Positions 37,899-46,478 of a stretch of DNA of 64,000 nt are shown here, in pieces. The notes under the pieces are model-generated. The model saw only the letters and a program-made list of their open reading frames with translations. It made no database searches and had not been told where the DNA came from. Position numbers and translations under genes: made by a program. Source of the DNA: Rhizobium sp. R711 (lineage in GTDB: Bacteria; Pseudomonadota; Alphaproteobacteria; Rhizobiales; Rhizobiaceae); NCBI RefSeq assembly GCF_002211365.1, contig NZ_LOKZ01000038.1, positions 124,001-188,000 on the forward strand, read 5' to 3'. How positions within the stretch are numbered: position 1 is the stretch's first letter; each line of letters begins with the position of its first letter.

Positions 37899-38480
37899 TC
37901 AGTGGATTTCGCGCGACAGCGGATCGGTGAGCGAGAAATCGTGAAATACGGCTTCGAAGCCGGCGCGTTGCGGCGAGCAGAACGTGGGGCCGACGGAAAT
38001 TTCCGTAAATGCCGGATCAAACCATGCAAGGCGTGCCATGCGCCAGTCTTCCATGCGGTTTGTCTTGTACTGAATGAACAGGGCATCGCCGTTTCGTGTC
38101 ACCCGCACGCCCATACGCTCGAATGCGTGGTCGATCCGAAAGGCTGACCAATCGGAATTGCCATTGGTCACGACGACGCTGAAATGCCTGGCGCCATCGG
38201 TATATTCGATCCCGCATTTCATCCAATGCCTTGCGTTAGCACGTACCATGAGGCCCGCCTGGTCATAGAGTTCCTGGTAGCGTCCCGAGAAGGAAACCTC
38301 GGCGGTGAAGTCACCTTGTCGCTGACGGTGCAGGAAATGTCCGCCGTCGCGATGGAAACCGTAGTAAGTTCCCTGCCAGAAATCGGTTTTGTGTCCGGAC
38401 CAGACATGCAGCTCGCCGTCGCGGTCTTCACAGCGAGGCGGCGGGTTCAGCCATGTCATTCGATTGATATCGATCGCCAT
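37899..38480 (-). CDS. DUF1349 domain protein
   Basis: A 193-residue protein of the DUF1349 family, a beta-sandwich related to regulation-of-enolase and concanavalin-like domains. Landmarks are FWQGTYYGFHRDGGHFL, QAGLMVRANARHWMKCGIEY and RMARLAWFDPAFTEISVGP. The function is unassigned. It starts six bases after the histidine-kinase stop, so it may be the last gene of that regulatory operon. Confidence 0.86.
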   Translation of the reverse strand: MAIDINRMTWLNPPPRCEDRDGELHVWSGHKTDFWQGTYYGFHRDGGHFLHRQRQGDFTAEVSFSGRYQELYDQAGLMVRANARHWMKCGIEYTDGARHFSVVVTNGNSDWSAFRIDHAFERMGVRVTRNGDALFIQYKTNRMEDWRMARLAWFDPAFTEISVGPTFCSPQRAGFEAVFHDFSLTDPLSREIH

Positions 38481-38486
38481 CGGCTC

Positions 38487-39866
38487 TCACGCGGGTAGGC
38501 GGACGGTCGCCCGCAGGCCGCCGAGGGGACTATCGCCGAGCGTGACGTTGCCGCCATGGCTTCGGGCGATGTCGCGGGCGATTGCCAAGCCGAGGCCGGT
38601 GCCGGAGGCATCGAGATTCCGTGCTTCGTCGAGCCGGAAGAACGGTTTGAAGACATCCTCGCGGTTCTTCTCGGGAATCCCCGGGCCATCGTCGTCAAAG
38701 GTTACCGTCAGCCACTTGGCGCTGTGCTTGGCATTGATATCGAGCGTGTTGGCGTAGCGGCGGGCATTGGAGGCGAGGTTGGTCACAAGACGCGTGAAGG
38801 CGTTCGGGCGCACCAAAATCTCATCGTCGCCTTCGATCGAGTAGGTAAGCGCCTTGCCGTCGTGAAGCTCGAAGTCTGCCTCCAATCGAGCGAAAAGCTC
38901 GCTGAGCTTCATGTCGCCGACATCCTCTTCGACCTCGCCTCGGGCAAACGCCATGTAGGCCTCAAGCATCGACTGCATATCGTTGACATCGTCGTTCAGG
39001 CCATGCAGGTCGGGATTGTCGCCGGCGAGCGCCAATTGCAGCTTGAAACGCGTCAGGATCGTGCGCAGATCGTGGCTGACACCGGTCAGCATCGCTGTGC
39101 GCTGCTCGATCTGCCGCTCGATGCGCTCTCGCATCAGAATGAAGGCGAGGCCGGCACGCCGAACCTCGTCTGCGCCACGCGGGTGAAAATTGTCAGCTTT
39201 TTGGCCCTTGCCGAAGCTTTCGGCAGCGTTCGCCAGCGCAAGGATCGGTCGAATCTGTCCGCGCAGGAATAGGATTGATATGCCGATCAGCACCAGCGAG
39301 GCGCCGACCATCCAGACGATAAAGATGTGTGTGTTGGAGGCGTAGGTCGAGCTGCGCCTTGCCAGCACGCGAAGGATCTTATCCTCGAGCTTGATGCGAA
39401 TCTCGACGAGATTGGAATCGCCCAATGTGTCGATCCAGAACGGGCGTTTGACCTGGTCGCTGATCTCGTCGCTCAGGATTCCGTCGAGGATGGAGAAGAA
39501 GGGCTTTGTGCGCGGCGGTGGCAGATCGCCGTCCGGTTCGATCGAGATCTGCAGGTTCATCTGGTCGCGTGCGATGCGGGTGACTTCGCTGTAATCCGTA
39601 TCCTGCGGGTAGGTCTCGATGATCTGGATGATTGCTGCAATATCGCGCGTGACCGCCGCTGAAAGGCGCTGCGTCACCATCTGCCAATGGCGCTCCATGA
39701 ACACGGCGGCGACGACGGACTGCAACAGCACCATCGGGATAATGATAATCAGCAACGACCGAACATAGAGACCGGTCGGCAGATAGAGCCGTAGCCTGCG
39801 TATCATCCATCGCCATCCGCGGGCGGGCGAGCGGTCGTCGCGCCGAAGAGAGTCGAATGTCACCAT
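38487..39866 (-). CDS. EnvZ-like sensor histidine kinase
   Basis: A 459-residue membrane sensor. Two membrane helices (residues ~33-55 and ~190-210) bracket a ~135-residue periplasmic domain. HAMP follows (RPILALANAAESFGKG), then HisKA with the phospho-acceptor His in GVSHDLRTILTRF. The ATP-binding part has NLASNARRYA, DDDGPGIPE and GTGLGLAIARDIARSHGG. It is 28 bases downstream of its cognate OmpR-type regulator. Its context (MarR, OmpR-type regulator, kinase) matches PetP/PetR of Rhodobacter and CenK/CenR of Caulobacter and S. meliloti, regulators of envelope integrity. The orthology is inferred from memory of those proteins. Confidence 0.9.
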   Translation of the reverse strand: MVTFDSLRRDDRSPARGWRWMIRRLRLYLPTGLYVRSLLIIIIPMVLLQSVVAAVFMERHWQMVTQRLSAAVTRDIAAIIQIIETYPQDTDYSEVTRIARDQMNLQISIEPDGDLPPPRTKPFFSILDGILSDEISDQVKRPFWIDTLGDSNLVEIRIKLEDKILRVLARRSSTYASNTHIFIVWMVGASLVLIGISILFLRGQIRPILALANAAESFGKGQKADNFHPRGADEVRRAGLAFILMRERIERQIEQRTAMLTGVSHDLRTILTRFKLQLALAGDNPDLHGLNDDVNDMQSMLEAYMAFARGEVEEDVGDMKLSELFARLEADFELHDGKALTYSIEGDDEILVRPNAFTRLVTNLASNARRYANTLDINAKHSAKWLTVTFDDDGPGIPEKNREDVFKPFFRLDEARNLDASGTGLGLAIARDIARSHGGNVTLGDSPLGGLRATVRLPA

Positions 39867-39894
39867 ATGGTCGCCGGTCCTGCGGTTGCGACTG

Positions 39895-40596
39895 TCAATC
39901 GATGCTCAATCGGTATCCTATACCACGAACCGTCTGCAGCCAGACCGGATTTGCGGGGTCATCCTCGATCTTGCGCCGCAGGCGATTGATCTGCACATCG
40001 ATGGTGCGCTCGCCGACATCAACATCGTTACCGATGAGCTCATGTCGCGGAATGGTATCGCCAGCGCGCTTGGCGAACAGCAGCATGATTTCCTGCTCGC
40101 GATCCGTCAACCGGACCACTTCGGAGGCTTTTTTCAACTCCTTACGCGTCAGGGAGAAGGTATATGGTCCGAACATCACTTGTTCGATCTTCGGCGCATC
40201 GTTCGAGACATTGCGGCGCAGGATGTTGTTGACGCGCAGCACGAGTTCGCGCGGGTCGAAGGGTTTTGCCAGATAGTCGTCTGCGCCAGCTTCCAGTCCG
40301 GCGATGCGGCTGCCCGATTCCGCAAGCGCTGTCAGCATGATGATCGGCACGTTCTTGATTGTGCGCAGGCCCTTGGTCACCTCGATCCCCGAATCTCCCG
40401 GCATCATCACGTCCATGATGATCAGGTCGAAATCCAGGCCGGCGAGCTTGCGTTGTGCCTCAGCGCCATCCGCGGCTACCGTCACCCTGAACCCGTTCTC
40501 GGTCAAATAGCGGTTGAGCAGAGCGCGGATACGCGTGTCGTCATCCACAACAAGCAAGTGCGCAGCGTCGTCCGAAATCACTGTCTTTGTCGCCAT
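39895..40596 (-). CDS. OmpR-family response regulator (PetR/CenR-like)
   Basis: A 233-residue two-component regulator. The receiver domain has the acidic pocket LLVVDDDTRIR, the phosphorylated Asp in LIIMDVMMPG and the conserved Lys in ADDYLAKPFDP. The C-terminal winged helix ends in NPVWLQTVRGIGYRLS, with the DNA-recognition region VGERTIDVQINRLRRK. The receiver closely recalls PetR, CenR and Brucella OtpR. It starts one base after the MarR-family stop and precedes the sensor kinase, forming one operon. Confidence 0.94.
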   Translation of the reverse strand: MATKTVISDDAAHLLVVDDDTRIRALLNRYLTENGFRVTVAADGAEAQRKLAGLDFDLIIMDVMMPGDSGIEVTKGLRTIKNVPIIMLTALAESGSRIAGLEAGADDYLAKPFDPRELVLRVNNILRRNVSNDAPKIEQVMFGPYTFSLTRKELKKASEVVRLTDREQEIMLLFAKRAGDTIPRHELIGNDVDVGERTIDVQINRLRRKIEDDPANPVWLQTVRGIGYRLSID

Positions 40597-41094
40597 TCAA
40601 TCCGCTCTCGAGTTTGGTCTGTTTCGCATACCTCTCAGAAAGGCCTTTATGCCCTCCCGTACCTCCGGGGAAGCCCCGTCGAATGCTCTCTCAATACGGC
40701 GCGATTGCGGCTCTGCCAGAGCAAGAGCAAGCTCGCGCCCCATCGTGGTAGGATAGAGCTTGCGCTGCCGCCTGTCTTCAGGCCCCGCTATCTGTCGAAT
40801 ATACCCCGAATCGATGAGTTGTTTGAGCACTCTTGCAAGACTCTGCTTGGTAATCTTCAACGTATCCAGCAGATCGGCAACCGTCATGCCCGGGTTGCGG
40901 TTAACGAAATGAACGACGCGGTGGTGCGCCCGCCCGAAGCCGATCTCCGCAAGAATGGCGTCAGGATCGGAAACGAAGTCGCGATAGGAAAAGAACAGAA
41001 GCTCGATGATCTCGAAATCGATGGTTTCCGTGTTTTCCATCGGCATCTTGAGCGGTTCGGGCTTGCCCGCCTTCGGGCTCGTCTGGCGTGCCAA
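40597..41094 (-). CDS. MarR-family transcriptional regulator (PetP-like)
   Basis: A 165-residue winged-helix regulator. The DNA-binding core is NPGMTVADLLDTLKITKQSL, then ARVLKQLIDSGYIRQIAG and EDRRQRKLYPT. It begins the regulatory operon, as petP precedes petR in Rhodobacter capsulatus. The TTG at 41094 has an excellent ribosome-binding site (AGAAAGGAAA, seven bases away). Two ATG codons (41046, 41040) have weaker signals but remain possible, giving about 149 residues. No ligand can be inferred. Confidence 0.88.
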   Translation of the reverse strand: MARQTSPKAGKPEPLKMPMENTETIDFEIIELLFFSYRDFVSDPDAILAEIGFGRAHHRVVHFVNRNPGMTVADLLDTLKITKQSLARVLKQLIDSGYIRQIAGPEDRRQRKLYPTTMGRELALALAEPQSRRIERAFDGASPEVREGIKAFLRGMRNRPNSRAD

Positions 41095-41674
41095 TTTGGC
41101 ATTTCCTTTCTAGTTGCGCACCTTCCGGGAAGTTTTCGAAAAATATGTCAGTATTGGTGACGTATCTTTGCGCTGTTGCGAGCTTCCCTATGCGTTGCGA
41201 AGCCGAAAGAGGACGCCATTTCCAATGGAAATTTGGCCTGACTTCGCAAACTTCACTACAATGCGTAATTTTCCCCTGCGCCAGTGGATAAAACGTATCG
41301 GGGACAACAATCAACAGCAATGGCGTGCGGGCGTCGGAGGAGTGCGACGTGACTTCAGTGACCCTTTGCCAATTGGACGGCGAAATCTGGTCCAACGGCA
41401 CGTTCGTGCCGTGAAGACGCAAAGATCCACATATTGACCCACGGGCTGCACTACGCGAGTGCGATGTTCGGAGGAGGGCGCGCGCCTATGACGGTTGGCC
41501 GAAGTGACGTCGGTTTTGGAAATCAGCCCACATAAATCAGGCCGGGGCGATCAGCGAAACGCTGATGAATGATTAACGGAAGAAGTGTCTCGGGCAGCCA
41601 CGACAGCCGAGTAATCTTCGCTGACAGGAGCGGCCGGGTTCCTTGCGAGCTCGGCCGCTTTCTTGACGCCCTGT
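41095..41674. other. 580-base non-coding region upstream of the MarR operon
   Basis: No convincing gene was found on either strand. It carries the regulatory operon's promoter region and two hairpins. One is ATCAGCG-AAA-CGCTGAT at 41550-41566. The other pairs AGCGGCCG with CGGCCGCT (41629-41659) and is followed by TTCTT on the plus strand, as a weak terminator would be. An unannotated plus-strand small transcript ending near 41665 is possible but unproven. Confidence 0.4.
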
Positions 41675-41941
41675 TTATCTTGCGCGAGCTGCTACGGCGC
41701 CGACGATCGTCGACAGGATACCGCCGCCGATCAAGCCGCCGATACCGTCGGCAATGAGGCCGGTCATTGCGGCTTCACCACCTACCATGCTGAGCAGCAT
41801 GCCGCCGCCGATGCCGCCGATTGCACCGGCGATCGTTCGGGCAACGGCATTGATTGCAACCTGTTTCAGCGCTCCGCTTGCGACGTTGCCGCCGACGGCG
41901 CCTGCTATCGCCTGCGTGATGATGGGCAATAAGGCTTCCAC
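41675..41941 (-). CDS. Small glycine-rich membrane protein
   Basis: An 88-residue protein starting at a GTG at 41941, which has a perfect AGGAGG ribosome-binding site six bases upstream. The long frame reaching 42178 has no such signal and codes for unlikely sequence, so the GTG is preferred. The product is almost entirely hydrophobic with glycine-zipper stretches (AIGGIGGGMLLSMVGGEAAM; GLIADGIGGLIGGGILS), suggesting two or three packed membrane helices. Relatives are known only as hypothetical proteins in rhizobia. Confidence 0.75.
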   Translation of the reverse strand: MEALLPIITQAIAGAVGGNVASGALKQVAINAVARTIAGAIGGIGGGMLLSMVGGEAAMTGLIADGIGGLIGGGILSTIVGAVAARAR

Positions 41942-42136
41942 GATTTCCCTCCTTCGCGTTTCCTCAAAACGCCTCTGCCGGCTGGGTGGTCCGAGAAGAT
42001 CGCCAGCCCCTACAGGCGATCCGACGTCCGACCGGGAGCAGGGGATATCGTCTGAATTGCAGTATCTTATCATGATTGAATGTAAAGTGGAATGGAGGGC
42101 AACCCACGCGTGAAAGTTTTCCATGCTGCCGTCAAA

Positions 42137-42165
42137 AGAAAAGGCGCCCGAAGGCGCCTTTTTCC
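42137..42165 (-). terminator. Intrinsic terminator after the SH3b/DUF1236 gene
   Basis: An AAGGCGCC/GGCGCCTT stem with a 4-base loop lies just after the stop at 42181. On the minus strand it is followed by TTTTCTTTT, a good T tract. A shorter T run is present on the other strand as well. Confidence 0.88.
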
Positions 42166-42180
42166 AACTGTCCACCATAG

Positions 42181-42789
42181 TCAGTTGTAGACGTAAACGA
42201 TGCGACGGGTACCGGGATCCACAAGGACCGGCCGATCGTTGATGCGGACATATCGATACTGATAGTCCGGAATTTCCTGGAACGTCACGCTGTCGGGTAC
42301 CGACGCGCCGACGACCACATCACCACGGAGGCGGACGGTCCGGGCCGGATTGGTTTGAACATAAGTCGTGACGGTCTCAGGCGGGCTGATCGCCTCGATA
42401 GAGCCAACAGGTCCCAACAGTTCGTCCCCTGGAGCGGGGTCAGGAGCGATGCTTGCCGTCGTCTCATAGGTGACGATAGGCACGCCGAGGTCGGCCTGGT
42501 GTTGCTCGACAATGACGCTGCTGCCACCTTGTTCAACCTGCAGATATTGCGCATAGACCCAGCCACGGACGCCATTGACGTCAACGCGGCACCAACGGCT
42601 TCCCTGGATGCAGCCGTCCAGCATTGTCTGCGAGCCGCGCGTCGCTATTCCGATGGAAGGATACTGCGGGCCGGGGCCGGCACGAACGTTCAGATCGTTG
42701 ATGGCCGTGGCAACCATGTCCGCCTGGGCAAGACCGGCGCTTCCCACGACGATCGCGCCAGCCAGGAACAGATTTCGCTTCAAGGTCAT
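42181..42789 (-). CDS. Exported SH3b-DUF1236 protein
   Basis: A 202-residue secreted protein. A Sec signal peptide (MTLKRNLFLAGAIVVGSAG, cleavage near AQA) is followed by a bacterial SH3 domain (TAINDLNVRAGPGPQYPSIG ... RWCRVDVNGVRGWVYAQYL). The C-terminal ~50 residues match DUF1236 (VTFQEIPDYQYRYVRINDR, then PVLVDPGTRRIVYVY). SH3b domains often bind cell-wall or envelope ligands, so a periplasmic envelope role is likely. A terminator follows. Confidence 0.88.
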   Translation of the reverse strand: MTLKRNLFLAGAIVVGSAGLAQADMVATAINDLNVRAGPGPQYPSIGIATRGSQTMLDGCIQGSRWCRVDVNGVRGWVYAQYLQVEQGGSSVIVEQHQADLGVPIVTYETTASIAPDPAPGDELLGPVGSIEAISPPETVTTYVQTNPARTVRLRGDVVVGASVPDSVTFQEIPDYQYRYVRINDRPVLVDPGTRRIVYVYN

Positions 42790-43016
42790 CTCGTTTCTCC
42801 TTGTCTTGTACAGGCAGGTAACGTTTGGTTGATGGTGATGTTCCAGCGCGCTCAGACTCGCCGGTAAACGATTGTATCAATGTGTTAAATTCAAACGGAA
42901 CCGGCGCCGAGGTCCGGGCGCCGGGGCATTGACGGCCTTTGCTTTTATAAATCGCGGGCTGTGCGCAACGCCGTTTCAGACTATAGGGACACGGAACAGA
43001 GAGAAGCGAGGCACTC

Positions 43017-43664
43017 ATGGGCATGCTCCAGGCCGGTATTATTCCGGTGACACCCTTCCAGCAGAACTGCACGATCCTCTTCGATCCTGAGACGAAGGAG
43101 GGCGTCGTGGTCGATCCAGGCGGGGATGTGCCGGCGATCCTAGAGGCCATCAAGTCGAACGGTTTCAGCATCAAGGAAATCTGGCTGACGCACGGCCATC
43201 TTGATCACGCCGGCGGTGCGAAGGAGCTCAAGGAGGCTCTGGGTATTGATATCGTCGGCCCGCATCAGGACGATCTTCCCCTGTTGCAGCGGGTCGAGAC
43301 GCAGGCGCAGAAATATGGCCTTCCGCCGGGCATGCAGAATGTCGTTCCCGACCGCTGGCTGAAGGATGGCGACAAGGTTTCCTTCGGCACTCACGAGTTC
43401 GAAGTCTATCACACGCCAGGCCACGCGCCGGGCCATGTTATCTATTTCAACCGCGCACAGAACTTTGCCCATCTGGGCGACGTCCTGTTCAACGGCTCGA
43501 TTGGTCGAACTGATCTGCCGGGGGGCAACCACCAGCAATTGCTCGATTCGATCCGCGATAAGGTTCTGCCGCTGGGCGATGACGTCGGCTTCATTTGCGG
43601 GCACGGGCCGGGCAGCCGGATCGGCGATGAGCGACGCAGCAATCCCTTCCTGCAGGGGATCTGA
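43017..43664 (+). CDS. MBL-fold metallo-hydrolase (glyoxalase II-like)
   Basis: A 215-residue metallo-beta-lactamase-fold enzyme. The dinuclear zinc site is intact: THGHLDHAGG near residue 57, HTPGHAPGHV, LFNGSIGRTDLPGG, and the final FICGHGPGSRIGDER. This is the short YcbL-type glyoxalase II subgroup, which hydrolyses thioesters such as S-lactoylglutathione. A strong hairpin belonging mainly to the opposing gene follows. Confidence 0.91.
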   Translation: MGMLQAGIIPVTPFQQNCTILFDPETKEGVVVDPGGDVPAILEAIKSNGFSIKEIWLTHGHLDHAGGAKELKEALGIDIVGPHQDDLPLLQRVETQAQKYGLPPGMQNVVPDRWLKDGDKVSFGTHEFEVYHTPGHAPGHVIYFNRAQNFAHLGDVLFNGSIGRTDLPGGNHQQLLDSIRDKVLPLGDDVGFICGHGPGSRIGDERRSNPFLQGI

Positions 43665-43674
43665 CCATCAAAAA

Positions 43675-43703
43675 CAAAAAAGCGCCGTTGAAAGGCGGCG
43701 CTT
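43675..43703 (-). terminator. Intrinsic terminator of the BA14K gene (possibly shared)
   Basis: The stem AGCGCCG/CGGCGCT lies between two converging genes. On the minus strand it runs into TTTTTTGTTTTTG, a strong T tract, so it primarily ends the BA14K transcript. Confidence 0.85.
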
Positions 43704-43728
43704 CGTGCCCGACCATACGTTCAGGCTA

Positions 43729-44136
43729 TCAGCCGGCGTTGCAGAAGTGGCTGCGACCGTCATTGCCGATAAACGTGCCGCTGGCCGGATCGAACGATCG
43801 ATAGCGATAAGAGCAATAGCGCTCCCACTGCGGAGTCCAGGGCTCGATGTCAGCGACCGGACGATAGTAACGGGGCGGGGGAGCGCGATAAACCGGAACG
43901 GCTTCATATTCCGGCTCATAGACCGGCGGATCGATGTAGCGCGGCTCGTCATAGCGCGGCGCGCTGGCAATGGCAGAGCCGACGATCAGGCCCGTTGCGA
44001 GGCCGACGGCGCCGCCCACAAGTGCGTCGTCGCTATGGTGGCGGTGCCAATCACCTGCCGATGCAACGCCGATCGATGACACCGTGAGGGCTGCAGCGGT
44101 TGCCGTCATTAGGAGCGTTTTCGCAAGCCTGTTCAT
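43729..44136 (-). CDS. BA14K-family exported protein
   Basis: A 135-residue protein with a Sec signal peptide (MNRLAKTLLMTATAAALTVS, cleavage near ASA), a glycine/alanine membrane-type helix (VGGAVGLATGLIVGSAIA), a Pro/Tyr-rich middle, and a C-terminal BA14K domain (WERYCSYRYRSFDPASGTF, ending DGRSHFC). BA14K was described in Brucella abortus as a lectin-like immunoreactive surface protein; rhizobia carry many copies. The ATG at 44136 begins the signal peptide. Confidence 0.9.
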   Translation of the reverse strand: MNRLAKTLLMTATAAALTVSSIGVASAGDWHRHHSDDALVGGAVGLATGLIVGSAIASAPRYDEPRYIDPPVYEPEYEAVPVYRAPPPRYYRPVADIEPWTPQWERYCSYRYRSFDPASGTFIGNDGRSHFCNAG

Positions 44137-44222
44137 TTGTCTTTCCCTGTTTAAACCGATTCCGGTTCTGCACCTTGATGATGGCAAGGTAAGGGCCGCG
44201 AGGTGAATGCAGGCTGAATGAC

Positions 44223-44246
44223 AAAACCCGGCATCGCTGCCGGGCT
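44223..44246 (-). terminator. Intrinsic terminator of the cold-shock gene
   Basis: A CCCGGC/GCCGGG stem with a 6-base loop about 32 bases after the cold-shock stop is followed on the minus strand by TTTTGT. Confidence 0.82.
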
Positions 44247-44277
44247 TCAACTCGAATTGACAACGTTGGCTGGAGGG

Positions 44278-44493
44278 TCAGCCTGCAATCTGCAGGTTGA
44301 CAGCCTTAGGGCCCTTGCCGCGGCGGTCCGGCTCCGTGTCGAAGCTAACCTTCTGATTTTCCGTCAGTCCGGCCAAGCCTGAAGCCTGAACGGCAGAAAT
44401 GTGTACAAAGATGTCCGCCCCGCCCTTGTCCGGCTTGATGAAGCCAAAACCTTTGTCGGTATTGAAGAATTTTACAGTGCCAGTCTCGGCCAT
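44278..44493 (-). CDS. Cold-shock domain protein
   Basis: A 71-residue CspA-family RNA-binding protein. Both RNA-binding motifs are present: RNP1 KGFGFIK and RNP2 DIFVHIS. Such proteins melt RNA structure at low temperature or under stress; some rhizobial copies are constitutive. The region upstream is a long leader, as expected for this family. A terminator follows. Confidence 0.94.
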   Translation of the reverse strand: MAETGTVKFFNTDKGFGFIKPDKGGADIFVHISAVQASGLAGLTENQKVSFDTEPDRRGKGPKAVNLQIAG

Positions 44494-44958
44494 GCGTCAG
44501 GTCCTTTTGTCTCTGCCCGCCATCCACACGGGCAGCATCACTGATATTGCCTCCTCGCGGAGACGTTAGCAGGCAATCATTGAAATGTGAGAAAAAGGTC
44601 CCCTCTAGCTCAACCACATTCCCCGCGGAACTGACGCCCGCTTTATTGGAACCGGTTGACCGGAATATTAGCGTCTCCGGCGCGCACATTCCTAAGGACT
44701 TCCCATGCTCGCAAAATGCCCGAACACGGTGAGAGTGCTGCGATTATTAAGTTTTGGCAAGCAAAAGTTTTTTAACGCCTCTGTGCAGATACGCCTCTCT
44801 GAGCGGCTTTTTCGCGCGTCTTGAGCAAAAATTTGGTCGTTAGCCGCCGCAGATCAAGGCTTTATATCGTTGGCAATATAGTTTGGGAGCAGATTTTGCC
44901 AAAAATGCAACAATAGCGCGACTACGCAAAAGCTAAAGTTTTTTTCTTTTCGGGACAT
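44494..44958. other. 465-base region upstream of the cold-shock gene
   Basis: This gap contains the promoter and probable long leader of the cold-shock gene. A purine-rich GAGGAGGCAATA lies about 60 bases before its start. The outer half (44740-44958) is noticeably A+T-rich, with a T tract at 44939-44950. I saw no gene, hairpin terminator or RNA family there. Confidence 0.45.
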
Positions 44959-45873
44959 TCAACCCAAATTTGGGCTCGGTTTCAGTCTGTCCGAAGCACG
45001 ACGGCGCGCTATTTCGGGCACGACTTCAACCAGAAGCATAGCGGTAAACATCAACGCGCAGCCGGCGTAGCCGAGTGGCGGCATGGTTTCGCCCAAGAGC
45101 AGGGCGCCGAGAGAGGCGCCGAAGAGCGCTTCCGAGGACAGGAAGATCGCTGCTTGCGATGGAGTCGTGTAGCGCTGGCCGATGATCTGCAGCGAAAAGG
45201 CGACACCGGAGGAGAAGAGGCCGACATAAAGGATCTCGGGAGCGGCCGCTAAGACCGCCTCCCAGCTGATCGGTTCCGCGATGATGGCAACGGCAAGCGC
45301 GCAGGCGGCGGTCACGGCAAACTGGGCGACCGAGAGTGCAAGCGGACGACCGGTGTCCGATACCGTGGTGCCCGCCAGGGTGATCTGTCCGGCCCAGAAG
45401 ATTGCGCAAACGACCGTAAGCAAGTCGCCGGTCGTCAGTGCCGAGAGTTGTCCGCCTGACAGCAAATAGATGCCGGAGACGGCCATGATTGCACCCGGCC
45501 AGATGATCCAGTGCGGGGAGCGGCGAAGGAAGACGACGGCGATCAAGGGGACGATCACGACGTAGAGCCCGGTGATGAAACTCGAATTCGTCACGGTCGT
45601 CGTCTGCAGGCCGATCTGTTGGGTTGTGGCGCCGCCGAATAGCGCAAGGCCGGTCAACAGGTAGAGCTTGAGATGGCGCGGAGCGGTCTTGACCGGCGCC
45701 TTGCGTGCCTCAAACAGCATGAACGGCAGGACCGCCACAGCCGCGATCATGAAGCGCAGGCCGATGAACCAGAACGGACCGATCGCCTTCATTGCCGTCG
45801 ACTGCGCGACAAAGCCACCGCCCCAGATGGCAGCTGCAAGCAATAGAAGGAGGTTCGCCTGAATGCGCGTCAT
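44959..45873 (-). CDS. DMT-superfamily transporter (EamA type)
   Basis: A 304-residue inner-membrane protein with ten predicted helices in two EamA repeats (N-terminal WGGGFVAQSTAMKAIGPFW; second repeat AIFWAGQITLAGTTVSDTG). Such carriers export amino acids or metabolites; the substrate is unknown. It diverges from the DUF3052 gene. Confidence 0.9.
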   Translation of the reverse strand: MTRIQANLLLLLAAAIWGGGFVAQSTAMKAIGPFWFIGLRFMIAAVAVLPFMLFEARKAPVKTAPRHLKLYLLTGLALFGGATTQQIGLQTTTVTNSSFITGLYVVIVPLIAVVFLRRSPHWIIWPGAIMAVSGIYLLSGGQLSALTTGDLLTVVCAIFWAGQITLAGTTVSDTGRPLALSVAQFAVTAACALAVAIIAEPISWEAVLAAAPEILYVGLFSSGVAFSLQIIGQRYTTPSQAAIFLSSEALFGASLGALLLGETMPPLGYAGCALMFTAMLLVEVVPEIARRRASDRLKPSPNLG

Positions 45874-45984
45874 TTCGTCCTCGATACGGGAGCGGGAGAG
45901 TATGGCCGAGCGTTAACAGTTGCCTTTCGTTTGGGCAAGGGTGAAGAATGTCGCCACTGCGCTAGCGTCTGAGAGCAAAAACGG

Positions 45985-46470
45985 ATGACAAGGAAAGCGG
46001 TTTCATTGCCGGACGAAAAGGATGCGCTACGACAGCAAGGGGATGGTGCGCCGGCGGGGTATTCGGGCAGTTCGCTGAGACGAAAGCTGGGTCTGAGGGA
46101 TGGGCAGGCGGCACTCCTGATCGCTGTGCCCGAGATCGCCGAAATTCAAGCCTTTGATCAATTCTCCGCCGTCGAGACTGCTCTGCCATCGATGATCGAG
46201 CGTCGCTTTGACTACGGCCACGTTTTTGAAACCCGCCGGTCGGCCCTAGAGGACATGGCACCGGTTCTCTCGGGCGTTATCAAACCCGATGGGATGCTAT
46301 GGATTTCCTGGCCTAAGAAAGCCGCACGGGTGCCGACGACAATCACCGAAGACGTGCTGCGATCGATTTTCCTGCCTTTGGGACTGGTCGACGTCAAAGT
46401 CTGCGCCATAGACGAGACATGGTCCGGCCTTAAGTTCGTGAACCGAAAGGAACTGCGTGCCGGTCTCTAG
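45985..46470 (+). CDS. DUF3052-family protein
   Basis: A 161-residue soluble protein. The opening GYSGSSLRRKLGLRDGQAAL and the later WISWPKKAARVPTTITED, then LPLGLVDVKVCAIDETWSGL, fit DUF3052 or related YeaO-like hypothetical proteins. The function is unknown. Its stop is eight bases from the converging sugar dehydrogenase gene. Confidence 0.78.
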   Translation: MTRKAVSLPDEKDALRQQGDGAPAGYSGSSLRRKLGLRDGQAALLIAVPEIAEIQAFDQFSAVETALPSMIERRFDYGHVFETRRSALEDMAPVLSGVIKPDGMLWISWPKKAARVPTTITEDVLRSIFLPLGLVDVKVCAIDETWSGLKFVNRKELRAGL

Positions 46471-46478
46471 ACTTCGCA

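Noticed and set aside
41942..42178. N-terminal extension of the small glycine-rich protein
   Set aside because: The added residues are unlike any domain. The GTG at 41941 has a perfect AGGAGG in front of it.
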